64,000 nt of DNA from Megachile rotundata (taxonomy: Eukaryota; Arthropoda; Insecta; Hymenoptera; Megachilidae), in the NCBI RefSeq assembly GCF_050947335.1, contig NC_134983.1, forward strand, positions 6,448,001 through 6,512,000, read 5' to 3'. The translations under genes and the position numbers were made by a program. The notes under the pieces were generated by a model. The model did no database searches and was not told the DNA's origin. It saw only the letters and a program-made list of their open reading frames with translations. Positions 14,301-24,887 of the stretch are shown one piece after another; the first letter of the stretch is position 1, and each line of letters begins with the position of its first letter.

Positions 14301-15440
14301 TCCACGTAACTGTGTCATTTAACCAACAAGTTACACGTATTCTTTAGATACATTTTATCTAACTAATATTATCCATAGATCTATGAATTATTGTTCACAG
14401 TTCCCCATATATCCCTAGGTCCTAATAACTATACATCCCTACACCCGTAGATGTCTTTAGATATGCCTAGATATTTGAGGAGAAGGCCAGATATTCTTAG
14501 ATATCCCTAGATACCTCTGGAAATTCCTAGATGTCATAAATATACACATACGGATATCTGAGATGTCTTTAATAATCCCTAAATATCTCTAGATATTCCT
14601 AGATATCTCTGAAGATTTTCAGATATCCCTAGATGTCTAAATGCCTAGATATATCAATCTATATATACATATAGATGTTCTTAAAGATCCCCAGATATTT
14701 GTAGCTATATCCATGCTGATTAAAAAATTTCAGACAATTTTTAGTAATGTAAATAATTTACTGAATGCACCGATTTTTAGAAGATTAAATCGTATACATA
14801 ATAACATAAAGTGTATCTCTTCATCATGCATAGATACTGTCAGTGAAGTGAGATATAATCAAAAGATACAACAATGTATGTCCATCTATGGATTAGTACT
14901 GTATTATTATACCAGTTCTATTTCACTAAAATTACTATACTATTATAGTAATAGTTTGCTATTCTATTTAATCACAAGAGTTGGTACAATCTCATTTCAA
15001 AATTTTCTTCAATTATTTTTATGTTAAAATTAAAATGAAATTCACCACCGCCATATATAAACAACTATAAGACTGTAGCCATTGTAATTTCTTTACATTT
15101 TTATACAATCTTTTTATTTCAATTTAAAATGAGCTATCATTAAAACGAATTATTATTTTTAATAAAATATCGATACCACACGTGTAAATTAAAAATGAAT
15201 ATTGAATAAAAGATTTTTATCAATTTCCACAGTGAATTCGATGTGGAACTAAATAATCACCTTAAGTTAAACTGTAAATCATACGTCAGCAAAAATCTAA
15301 CCCCATCACCCAAGGGTTGATACGTAAATAGTCCAAACCTGATGCAAAGCTCTCACGACGTCCAGTCCGGGGATTCCCGGGGATGGCAGGGTAAGCTGCA
15401 GCCCCTGATGGTGAGACTGCCGACCAGCTTCAGCTTCCAT
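2338..15440 (-). CDS. Coiled-coil and CAP-Gly domain protein, 8 coding exons, 855 aa
   Basis: I rebuilt eight exons with GT-AG borders and consistent phase: 15440-15339, 13016-12778, 12237-11290, 9629-9278, 7599-7194, 5658-5387, 4818-4634 and 2401-2338. An in-frame TGA lies upstream of the chosen ATG. Residues 35-90 form a likely coiled coil (heptads around RSALDSSREELRRLKES and ALENHVLRRKIL). Residues 114-680 are low-complexity, rich in Ser, Glu and Arg, with six Asn at 150-155. Residues 743-755 are a basic run followed by RRYSEP, which fits a 14-3-3 mode-1 site at Ser753. Residues 774-855 form a CAP-Gly domain: RVRYVGPVPG, then NGSSDGTF in place of the classical GKNDG, then FFDCDPDRAIFVPFKKV. 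The last resembles the CYLD-type CAP-Gly more than the CLIP type, but no ubiquitin hydrolase domain follows. CAP-Gly domains usually bind microtubule or EB-protein C-terminal tails, so a cytoskeletal role is inferred. The orthologue is not recognised. The last exon could instead splice on at the GTAA after residue 847. Confidence 0.82.
4310..4475 (+). repeat. Minisatellite-like array, about 35-45-bp unit
   Basis: Four imperfect copies of a unit with ATACTTGTGCATAAAATGTA followed by TG(C/T)AGTATGTATGC occur in a row. They lie in intron 7 of the CAP-Gly gene, just upstream of the CAP-Gly exon border region. Unit length varies with extra GTATGC steps. Confidence 0.7.
7640..8215 (+). repeat. Degenerate array of about 10-bp GGGGATTTG/GGAATTTGG units
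   Basis: About 575 bases are built of units such as GGGGATTTG, GGAGATTTG, GGGAATTTG and GAACTTGG, with most units 8-10 bases long. The centre (7740-7880) is nearly regular, and both ends decay. It lies in intron 4 of the CAP-Gly gene. The G-rich runs are on the plus strand, so the gene's own RNA carries the C-rich complement. Confidence 0.8.
14380..14660 (+). repeat. Degenerate array of CCCTAGATAT/TCCTAGATATC units
   Basis: Words of 9-12 bases such as TCCCTAGAT, CTAGATATC and CTCTAGATATTC recur across about 280 bases in intron 1 of the CAP-Gly gene. Many units contain the palindromes CTAG or GATATC. A second, weaker block of CCCTAAATCC-type words is at 13150-13385 in the same intron. Confidence 0.6.
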
Positions 15441-17702
15441 ACCTCCTCCTCCCCGCCCGATATTTCCAACGAGATCTTGTCACCGCCACAGGTCATGCCG
15501 AAACTTCTTTCCTTTTTGTCCGTTTGACCACTTCACTCACGATTTCACTAATCCTAATCGATCACCGTCGATGCTGTCGTTGTCGCACTCACGAAACAAT
15601 AAATGATTCTTCCATACACTTGACAAGACTTAAACCAGCCCTCACGAACGACTTCAATTCATCACAATTGTCAAATCTCACTGTTTCGTAAAATGACAGC
15701 GCTATAAATAAAATCTAGCATGTTAAGGGTAGTTAATACGCGTTGCATTTTATCTGTCACATGATATTACGTATCGAATTGATCGAATAAAAATATAAAA
15801 TAACAAAAAAGTATCACATGTTCATTATTGGTTTAAATGGTAGTTCTCGATATCTGAAACACCTTTTACGTGCTACTTCTGATTATTTTTTTAAGTGAAA
15901 TTAAGCAATTGAAATTTTTTGGATTTTAAAGTAAATTATCTTCTTAAATTAATGACGTACGCGTCAATTTATTTTTATTGTCTCATCAGTTTATTAAGAC
16001 TTGGATATAATGCGCAAAATAAGCGTTGTTACTAAATAAGTTATTGACAATTTGTAAAATAAATAATAGTTGAATATAAGATTATTGGAAACTTACTTTT
16101 CACGTTAATTTTCAACGACGTACTGAGATCGTTATAAGAATCAAATGTTAATTTAGAAACTTTTATTTTTTATTAGAAAATGACGCCGTGAGTACTGCGC
16201 GTAATACCATACGGATTGATTTACTTTTACACACGCACTTTATCGTCCACGGTTGAGAATACACTACTGACGAGAACAACATTTACGACGGTGGTTGAAC
16301 AGAGTTTTCCAATAAGCAGTCATCGTTAGAACCACTAAACGATACTAATCGATACGCAACAATCGAACGATTTATAGATAACGCTTGAGCACGATCGCCA
16401 AGCATTCAAAATCTATCAACTCTATTATAATTATACTTCCTCGAATACCGATTATCGTTTAATCTGTAGCTTTTCTTAGCATACACGAATCGTCAAAATT
16501 GTTTGATCAAATGGTTTACGTTAAATAAATCGTTCACTTGTACTTTAATCTTGATTCTTTAAAAAATTACTTTCTTTTTTTAAGTACGACGCGGCAGAGT
16601 AATTTTCATACGAATGTCAACAATATAGCTCGAGCTGTCACTTGCTCTTTAATGCAGACGACGGGATAGAAATACAACCCAATTATCAGGCTAGCCAACA
16701 TTGCATACTCCCATGATAAGGAGCATCTTCACGAGAGACAAATGACGAATTGTGATAAGCGATGATTGTTTTATTTTTTTAGCATACTTGATGACAAGAA
16801 TATAAATATTTAATTATCAGTTTTCACACGAGATACATTTGTTTCTGTCCATGTATAACAATCAACAAATTTTATATGTATGTAAGATAAATTGAAATTC
16901 ACTGTTGCTTCTTAACTTTCATTTTTACTTTCAGGAAATTTATGTACATAATTATAAACTATTAAATAAGTAATTTAGTCGTTGATCATTTACAAATCCG
17001 TCTTTATTATGTATACTGTAAAACGTGAACGACGAGGTAGAAGAAAACCCCCACCACTAAAATGTAAATATTTACTCGAAAACGTTTTGTTCAATATTTT
17101 ATTAATAAAATGTTGTAATTACGTATTTAATTTCATAATACGAAAATAATTGAATTTTTAAGACAATTCATACTTGAATATTAATAGATTTGTGTCAAAA
17201 TATTCAAATACTAATGAAATTTATATTGGAGTATTCAAATATAATTAAAATTCGCACCCATTAGAATTCAAACTCAATTTGCAGATCTGAAATTCAAATA
17301 ATTGAATATCAAGTATACTTGAGTATATTCAGATACTCTGTAGAATTTAGATTTAAAATTCGAGTTATTTAAAAAATTCATGCAAACTAAGCATAATACA
17401 TTATTATAGTACCTGGTGGAACCTCCCTTCCCTATATCGACATTTTCCCTAGGGAAGCCTACCATGCTCGATACTCTTATATACAGTAGTAGATAATACG
17501 CATATATACAGTAATCTGTCCGCGCAAAGTTCGGTTTTAACCGATTATACACATGTTGGCTGCTATTAGTGACGTTAACATTACACAGTAAATAATTCCA
17601 AATAAAAAAAGTCAAGTAGTACAAAAAAACGTTTAATAAAAACGCAAGAACGTCGTGATGAAAAATATATTTTAATGGAAGGAATAATCCTATTTTGCGA
17701 GG
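15441..17702. other. Divergent intergenic region between the CAP-Gly gene and GLG1
   Basis: This 2.3-kb region must hold the 5' regions of two divergent genes. The part next to the CAP-Gly start (15441-15700) is relatively GC-rich and likely includes its 5' UTR. The segment 17110-17370 is AT-rich with loose ATTCAAAT repetition. No TATA box or other site stands out. Confidence 0.4.
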
Positions 17703-20700
17703 ATGGAGTGTAGGACAAATTTAAAGAGCACTCTTTTTATAATTTTTATACATATAACTGTATTAAATTGTACTCATTTATCGAGAACGTATTTGAAAGA
17801 TGTGTCGACTAGCAATGGTGAAATTGTACCACGAATTAGCTGGTTATTTAGTAATTCTGTTGACACTCCCGTTAGGGTTAAGAGAGGAGTTATAGACACT
17901 TTACCCGAAGACAGTTTATTAAAGTCTATGAATTCTAAGTGTCGAAACAATTTACTTCATCTCTGTAATCATGTAGGTGGAAACAGTGATGAATTGATGT
18001 TGTTAGAATGTATTCAGAACTTTAAGGTATAACTTACGATTACTTATGTTTAATGACAATATTTTATAATTAAGAGATAATATTTAAAACAAGTAACATT
18101 AAATTATTATATTTAACTTACAATTGTTTTTATTTTATAGCCAACTGAAGTATCCGGCATTGATGATGAATGTCGTCAAGCCATTTTTTCTTACATCTTA
18201 AATATTACCAATAATTATAACATAGAACGTTTAGCTAAAAAAACTTGTGGTAAAGAGTTAGATCTGACAGACTGTTCTGCTTCTGATAAGAAACATGGTG
18301 CATATTTATCATGTTTAATTGATCAAAGAGAGAAAGTAAAAAATCCAGAATGTATTGCTTACATTCAACGATTAGAATGGATAGCATTTAATGATTTCAG
18401 AATTACAACATTTTCTTCGGACTGTGCAGACGATGTTAAAAAGTTTAAGTGCGATAAAGTACAACCTTACAGAGACATATCACAGGGACAAATATTGGCT
18501 TGTCTGCAAGAACATATTAATGAACTTCAACATGATTGTCAAAGACACATATTTCATGTATCTGAAATACAAGCTGAAAATATAAATTTAGATCGACAGC
18601 TATACATAGCTTGTGAACAAGATCGTACTAAATTTTGTCCAGGCATCAGACCTGGTAGTGGTCAAGTATATAAATGTTTAATGCAACATAAAACGGATAG
18701 AGCTATGACAGCTATGTGCCAAGAGCAACTTACAAGAAGAGGAAAATTAATAGCATCTGACTATAGAGTTAGTAAAGGATTAGTCAAAGCTTGCAAAGAT
18801 GACATTAAAATTAATCATTGTAGGAGACCTCCACCTGAAGATAAAAATATATTTGGAAATGATGATAAAAATAAAAGACCTGCAAATGAAGATAAAAATA
18901 TAAGACTCGCACGTATTCTGCTTTGTTTAGAATCAGCCGTAAAAAATGGAAGTAAAATTGATAGAGACTGTCAAGCTGAAATGTTTGATCACAGGAAACT
19001 TCTAATGGAAGATTATAGATTATCTCCTGAAATAGTTGATGGATGTGTTAATGATATTACAACATTCTGTAATAGCCTTGAAATTGGTGGTGCAACAATT
19101 CACTGTTTAATGGAACACACTAGAACTAAGAAAAGGAAATCAAGAGTATCTAGCAGATGTCAAAGAGCGGTAATAAAATATTTGTATACATATTAACATA
19201 TTGAAGTAATAATAATATTAACGATAATATATTAATATTAACAGTTAGAAGACTTAATTATGGATGCGGATGCAGGAGAAGATTGGAGAATTGATCCTGT
19301 ATTACGAGAACAATGTCAACCTGTTGTTAATTTAGCTTGCAGAGATGTAAGAACTAATTATTCAATTATAGATTGAGAAAAAAATAACTAAAATTTAATA
19401 TTCAATTTAAATGTAGGTACGTGGAGGAGATGCCACAGTTATATCTTGTTTAATGGATCAACTTGGTACAGATAGAATGACAGAAGCTTGCGAAACTGCG
19501 TTAGTTCAAATACAGTATTTTGTAGCTAGAGATTTTAAATTGGACCCTCAATTGTACAGAGCATGTAAATTTGATGCAATACGATTGTGTCATGCAAGAA
19601 ACGCATGGGCAAGTGATGGAAAGCAAATGCATCCAGAAGAGGGACCTCTTGTTTTACCATGTTTATACAGACATGCATATCATCCTCAAAAAAATATGAC
19701 TGTAAACATTTATGTATTCTTATCTTAAATGAACATATTCATTAGAAACAACCACTTATTTTCAAACTGTTTTAGTTAAGAACGGAGTGTCTTGAAGAAA
19801 TTAGACGCGTTATGAGACAAAGAGCAGTAAATGTTGATTTGCAACCTGAGATTGAAGAAGTATGTCTTAATGAATTAGCATCATTTTGCTATGACAAAAC
19901 AGCGAAAGGAGAAGAAATACTGTGCCTTCAAGACAATTTAGATCGGTAATAATATGTGCGATTCATTATATTAAACTTCATATATTTATACTTATTTTGT
20001 TCTTTATATTTTTAATTCTTTTGCTTGATTCGTAGTTTGAACAAAAATTGCAAATTAGCAGTGGGCAATTTTACAGAAGAACAAGCCGAACGCGTTGAAT
20101 TAAATCCTATCATTTCGGCCACGTGTCAACATATCATGGAGCGTCATTGTGAGGTACGATAAAACTTTTAATAAAAATGTATTTAAATACCATGTAACAT
20201 TCTTTATATTACTTTAACAGGAAGTATTAAAGTATGGTAAAGACGAAGGAGACATGATGGAATGTTTAATAGAACATAAAAATGATCTAGATGTACGGTC
20301 TGATTACAAATGTAAAGCAGCAGTGGAACATTTTCAATTAATATCATTAAAAAATTACCATTTTACTTATAAATTTAAAGAAGCTTGTAGACCATCCGTC
20401 AAAAGATGGTGTCCAAAGTAATTTTCTTAATATAATTTATTAAATTTATGATACAAGAGTTTTAGTAAAAACAATTTATACATTTGTACATTATTTAGGT
20501 CTAAAACCAAAGCAGATGTGATAGAGTGTTTGAGTGCAATTGTACAAGAAGATATAATGAAAGATACCCAGCATCATATACCAAAAGAATGTAGACAACA
20601 GTTGAAAGCACAACTTTATCAACAAAGAGAAAACATTCAGTTTGATCCTATCTTACAAGCACAGTGTACAACTGATATTAAACAGTATTGTTATAACGTT

Positions 20701-22198
20701 GAACCAGGAAATTCACAGGTATTGTATACACATATTTCGTTCATTGAGCATTTTTTCAATTTTTATATCAATGTTAATAAGATTATGGTTATTTTAGATT
20801 TTGGAATGTTTAGCAGCACATAAATCAAAGTTATCTGATGCGTGTCATAAACAGTTATTTAAAGTAAGGAAACAAGAATTTCAAGACAGTTCAAGTGACT
20901 TTGCTTTATTAAATACATGTCGAGTTATGGTAAGACAATTCTGTCACGATGTTAGTCGTTCTCAAGCATTGGATTGTCTCAAAAAGTATAAAGATGATCC
21001 AACATTTGATGATAAATGCAAAAATATTGTTATTCGAAGAATGATTGAACAAAATACCGATTATAGATTTAATAGTGCATTGCAAACAGCATGCTCCTAT
21101 GATATTAATAAGCATTGTAAGGAGGTAAGAATTAAATTTAAAAAAAGCAGGTTTCTAAACTCTTTGCTCCTAAATATTTTTTGAATATATTATACTTATT
21201 TTTAGGTTTTATTGCATCAACCTACCGATAAAGAACTTGAAGGAAAAGTAATAAGATGTTTAAAGATTAAATTTCGAGAGTCAAAACTCACAATAAAATG
21301 CGAACATCAAATGACTAATATACTTAGAGAAGCAGCTTTAAATTATCATCTAAATCCGTTACTGGCTACAATGTGTGCGCATGAGGTATTATTATTAAAA
21401 TATTTCTCAAATATCATTTTTATAACAAAAACTTTTTCTTAATATATTCATGTTAATATTCATTATTTGTTTCAAACAGATTGAAACAATTTGTAGAGCA
21501 GATGAGAATGATCCTGGAGCAGTAGAAGAGTGTTTAAAAATGGAATTTAATGCTGGTAATAGAGATATGAAAGAAGAATGCCGTCTTGAAATTGCAGATT
21601 TAATAGAACAAGCAAGAGCAGATATCAATGTAGATCCTTTATTACAAAAAGCATGTGCTGTTGATGTTAGTAAATACTGTAGCGATGTTCCGCAGGGTGC
21701 AGGAAGACGTATGTTAAACATTTATAAAGTCAGTATGTTAATAATTTACAATTATCTAGCAGAATATTTATGCATTTTAGATATCATGTGCCTGCAAAAT
21801 GTATTAGAAGATAGTAACAAATCTTTACAACCGGATTGCTATAAAATGTTAACCACAAGAATTGATATGTTCAGAAACGCGGCCAAGGTAATAAGTTTTA
21901 TTATCATAATGGAGGCATTTTTGTAGAAAGTACTGTATTTGAACATTTTATTTCATTTGAAAATTTGCGACAAGTATTCTTCAATTATATTTTATAATTA
22001 TGTTATGACTTACATGAATAAATTTACTTCTAGTTAATTGCGCCAAATTCGATACAAGAACTTTATTCAACTGTAAACCGATCTCCTGCAAGACGATACT
22101 TCATGATCGTCGCGCTAACAATGATTGGTATAATTTTCATCATCGGTTTATTCTGTGGCAGAGTGACAAGACGGACAATGATCATGAAAAATAAGTGA
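17703..22198 (+). CDS. GLG1: Golgi apparatus protein 1 (GLG1 / ESL-1 / CFR), 13 exons, 1150 aa
   Basis: Exons are 17703-18026, 18141-19169, 19245-19346, 19417-19701, 19776-19945, 20036-20153, 20221-20417, 20499-20718, 20798-21124, 21206-21385, 21480-21708, 21781-21887 and 22034-22198. All phases join, and an in-frame TAA precedes the ATG. The protein opens with a hydrophobic signal segment (about residues 9-24). A long lumenal part follows with about 16 Cys-rich GLG1 repeats of roughly 60 aa, each with the pattern C-x(3)-C...C-x(3)-C (for example LACLQEH, TIHCLMEH, ILECLAAH). It ends with one transmembrane helix (about 1119-1138) and a short basic tail, RVTRRTMIMKNK. This is the type I topology of GLG1, and the length is close to the vertebrate protein (about 1180 aa). 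GLG1 is a Golgi sialoglycoprotein that binds FGFs and, in vertebrates, E-selectin ligand partners. Most introns are under 120 bp. It is divergent from the CAP-Gly gene, 2.3 kb away. Confidence 0.95.
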
Positions 22199-24479
22199 TA
22201 AATTAATGTGAGAACAGTCCGTCCTCAGTAATTTTCGATCATCGTAAATAAAGAAAAAAAAAGAAAATCAGCATGTAAAATAAACATCGAAAGCAAGGAA
22301 CACACAAGATTAAAATGTTGACCTTCCTACAAACATCAAATTATGCAGAAATAAAACAAAAAAAATAACATTTTATATTTTTTTTTATCGTATATAAACT
22401 TATAAAAAAAATAATATTTACATATTACATGTCCATGATTCTACGATTTATTATTGAAACGTACTATCATAAATGTAAAAACTGTAAAAGTTGAATGAAT
22501 GGAATGTATGATAAACTGGAAGTGATCTGCAGTTAAGATGGATTTTAATAAAGAAAAATATATATATATATACATATGAAACATATTATAGAAATAGATA
22601 TATATATATTATAAAATAATAAATTGAAACAAGGAATGAATTTTTATGTCAATATTCTATACATTTGTAATATATAATGAAAATTTGAAAAAAAGAAAAA
22701 AATGTTTACATTCTGTTTAAGACAAAAACATTATCTGGGCACAAATTATGTACTTTGGTCTTCCATTTTAGAACATTAGAACATGTGTGTATTAGACGCT
22801 GTTAGGAATGATTTATAATTAATGAACTGGGATGGATATATGTAATATGCACATGATATAAAACAACAATATTACACATTTTTTCAAGAAATTTATGCTC
22901 AATTTATAATAATTAGTACTATTTAAACTTTTTATTAAATATGTTATCACTGTATTATAAAATATAAGACCAAATATTATATCATAAAAAATATGTTATT
23001 GATAAAATATGGAGGTAAAAATACTCAGTTGTAGATTACATTGTTGTCAGTTATAAAAAGTAATAAATTTTCTTTCTACCTGTATCGTAGAAAAAAGTGT
23101 GAAAAATGTAACCAAGATATGATAATTTTGTAAAAAGTTAAAAGATTTGAAAAAATTCATATTTGGATCGATTAACATAGAAGAATACAGTTTGAAATAA
23201 TGCATTTATCAAAATTACTAAATATTTAGTATTGTTCATTTCGATGTATTTATGTAATTAGCACTTATTAATAACTGTTTCCATGAAAATACGGGAAATC
23301 AGAGTCAATGCATGCATATGTTCTGTTTTTGAAGAAATTAAAAAAAACTGCTATTTCCTTTTAAAAAATAATGCTAGATACATCCTTTAGTTATGAGTGG
23401 TTCTGAATAGAATTGAGGATGTACAAGGTACGGTAATATAACGCAAATCTACTGTATTAATATTATTTTTGCTTGTGTTAAAGACGAAATGAAATTTTAA
23501 AAAAGTAGAAAACCTAAATTGCACCTGAGTACATATTATACAGATATTATATATATATTTATGAAATTCCTTCAATAGTATCATGAAAATACATGTTATA
23601 TCAAAAACCAGCTATTATACGATGAACAGCTTGCACACTTCTACATAACGGCTCTGGCAATAACGCATAATTTCTTTTTACAGCAAATGGTTTTCATTAT
23701 AATCATATAGAAAGATTCTATACAGTACTAATTGCTACCTGAAAAGGAATAGTTTCGAAGCCACGGAAGTCTGGTTTCGTTTTTAACGATTCTAATTTTC
23801 GAGTTCGAACGCTGCGCGCAACGGTCGCGTTTACAGTTTTCCTAAAGACCGTAAGGCGACGCAGCAGTCGCATACAGTGCAAGAACCAGCAAAACATTGT
23901 TCGCAACGTTGTTTGCGTTGACGAACAAAATTGCACCTTCGGTGAGTGCGTGATAAATATACATCGTTCAATCGCGCGTACCAAGTGCATAGCTTTGTTA
24001 CTCATTACGAAACATTATTGAAATCAGTATCGCAACCAATTCCAGTATCATCGAATCCATGCATTATCTTGTCTGAATAGCAACACCAAGTTCATTACCG
24101 AAAGATTGATGTACGTTGCTCGTCGAAGGACACCTTACGTACGCGTTTAAAAAGCGCAACAGTTACGACAAACATTGAATTGCGATGAACTGCGCAACGA
24201 CATAGGTGTGGCGCGCGAAAGAGAGCGTACATGCACGTATCGGTAGTCCGTACGTGCAAGTGCTTCTTTGGAATGACGGCGGCGAGGAATTGGATTAACT
24301 TTCTCCAGTTACGTTTCGGTTTGAAAAATCAATCGATCGTTTTAACGTAGTGTCAAGTGCGCGTTTATATTACGAATACAATAAATTTGCATCGTAAGTG
24401 AATAATAACTTGTTTTGCAGAAAAAAAATATTTTCGGTGTTGTTAGTTTGCGAGGTAAATATATTTGGTGTCGAATACA
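22199..24479. other. GLG1 3' flank and upstream flank of the phosphatase gene
   Basis: AT-rich up to about 23700 with short AT microsatellites (22559-22612). It becomes richer in CpG from about 23740 to 24480, which probably marks the upstream promoter of the phosphatase gene. No coding frame with recognisable similarity is seen on either strand. Confidence 0.4.
22247..22252 (+). other. Poly(A) signal AATAAA of GLG1
   Basis: A canonical AATAAA lies 49 bases after the GLG1 stop codon, followed by an A-rich stretch. It is the first canonical hexamer downstream. Further A-rich sequence to 22640 could provide alternative ends. Confidence 0.5.
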
Positions 24480-24887
24480 CCGTGTGGGTGCGTGTGCGTG
24501 AGCGTACTCGTGCCCGTGCCTGCGCCTATGCGTCTCCGTTCGTCGAGTTGTGGTGATCTTCGCAGAGGTGGCGGCGGTGGAGACAGTGAAGGTGGTGGCG
24601 GCGGCGGCGACGGTGGCAGCGGTAAAGGTGGCGGTGGTGAAGGAGACGGTGAAGGTGGCGGCGGCGGTGGTGGAGGCGGCGGCGGTGGCCGCGACTACGT
24701 TTGGAGGGAGAGATTTCGTACGTCGTGACTGAGTGAGTGAGTTGGTGCGTGTGCGTGCTGCCGCGCGTATACGCTCTCTCATTCTTGGGATCGTGTGCGC
24801 GCGTATTGTATATATATGTATATTGTCGCGCGCGCGCATTAACGGAATTCACGATCAGACACGCAGGGACTCTCAACAAATGTTTAA
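24480..24887 (+). promoter_or_regulatory. 5' leader/promoter region of the CTD small phosphatase with a GGN-triplet array
   Basis: This stretch is much richer in G+C than its surroundings. It contains a run of GGC/GGT/GGA triplets (about 24564-24692), alternating GT/CG tracts, and a CGCGCGCG run near 24829-24837. It ends at the phosphatase start codon. Frames here code for poly-Gly or poly-Val peptides with no family resemblance, so it is read as untranslated leader and promoter. The triplet array could form G-rich structures in the mRNA leader. Transcription start sites are not visible. Confidence 0.5.

Noticed and set aside
14641..15027. 128-codon plus-strand frame in CAP-Gly intron 1
   Set aside because: It has AT-driven composition (Ile, Tyr, Asn, Leu), no family likeness, and lies within a well-supported intron on the other strand.
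24342..24839. 165- and 123-codon minus-strand frames rich in Thr/Ala or His/Arg
   Set aside because: They are translations of the GGN-triplet array on its complement and shift composition with frame, as expected for a simple repeat.
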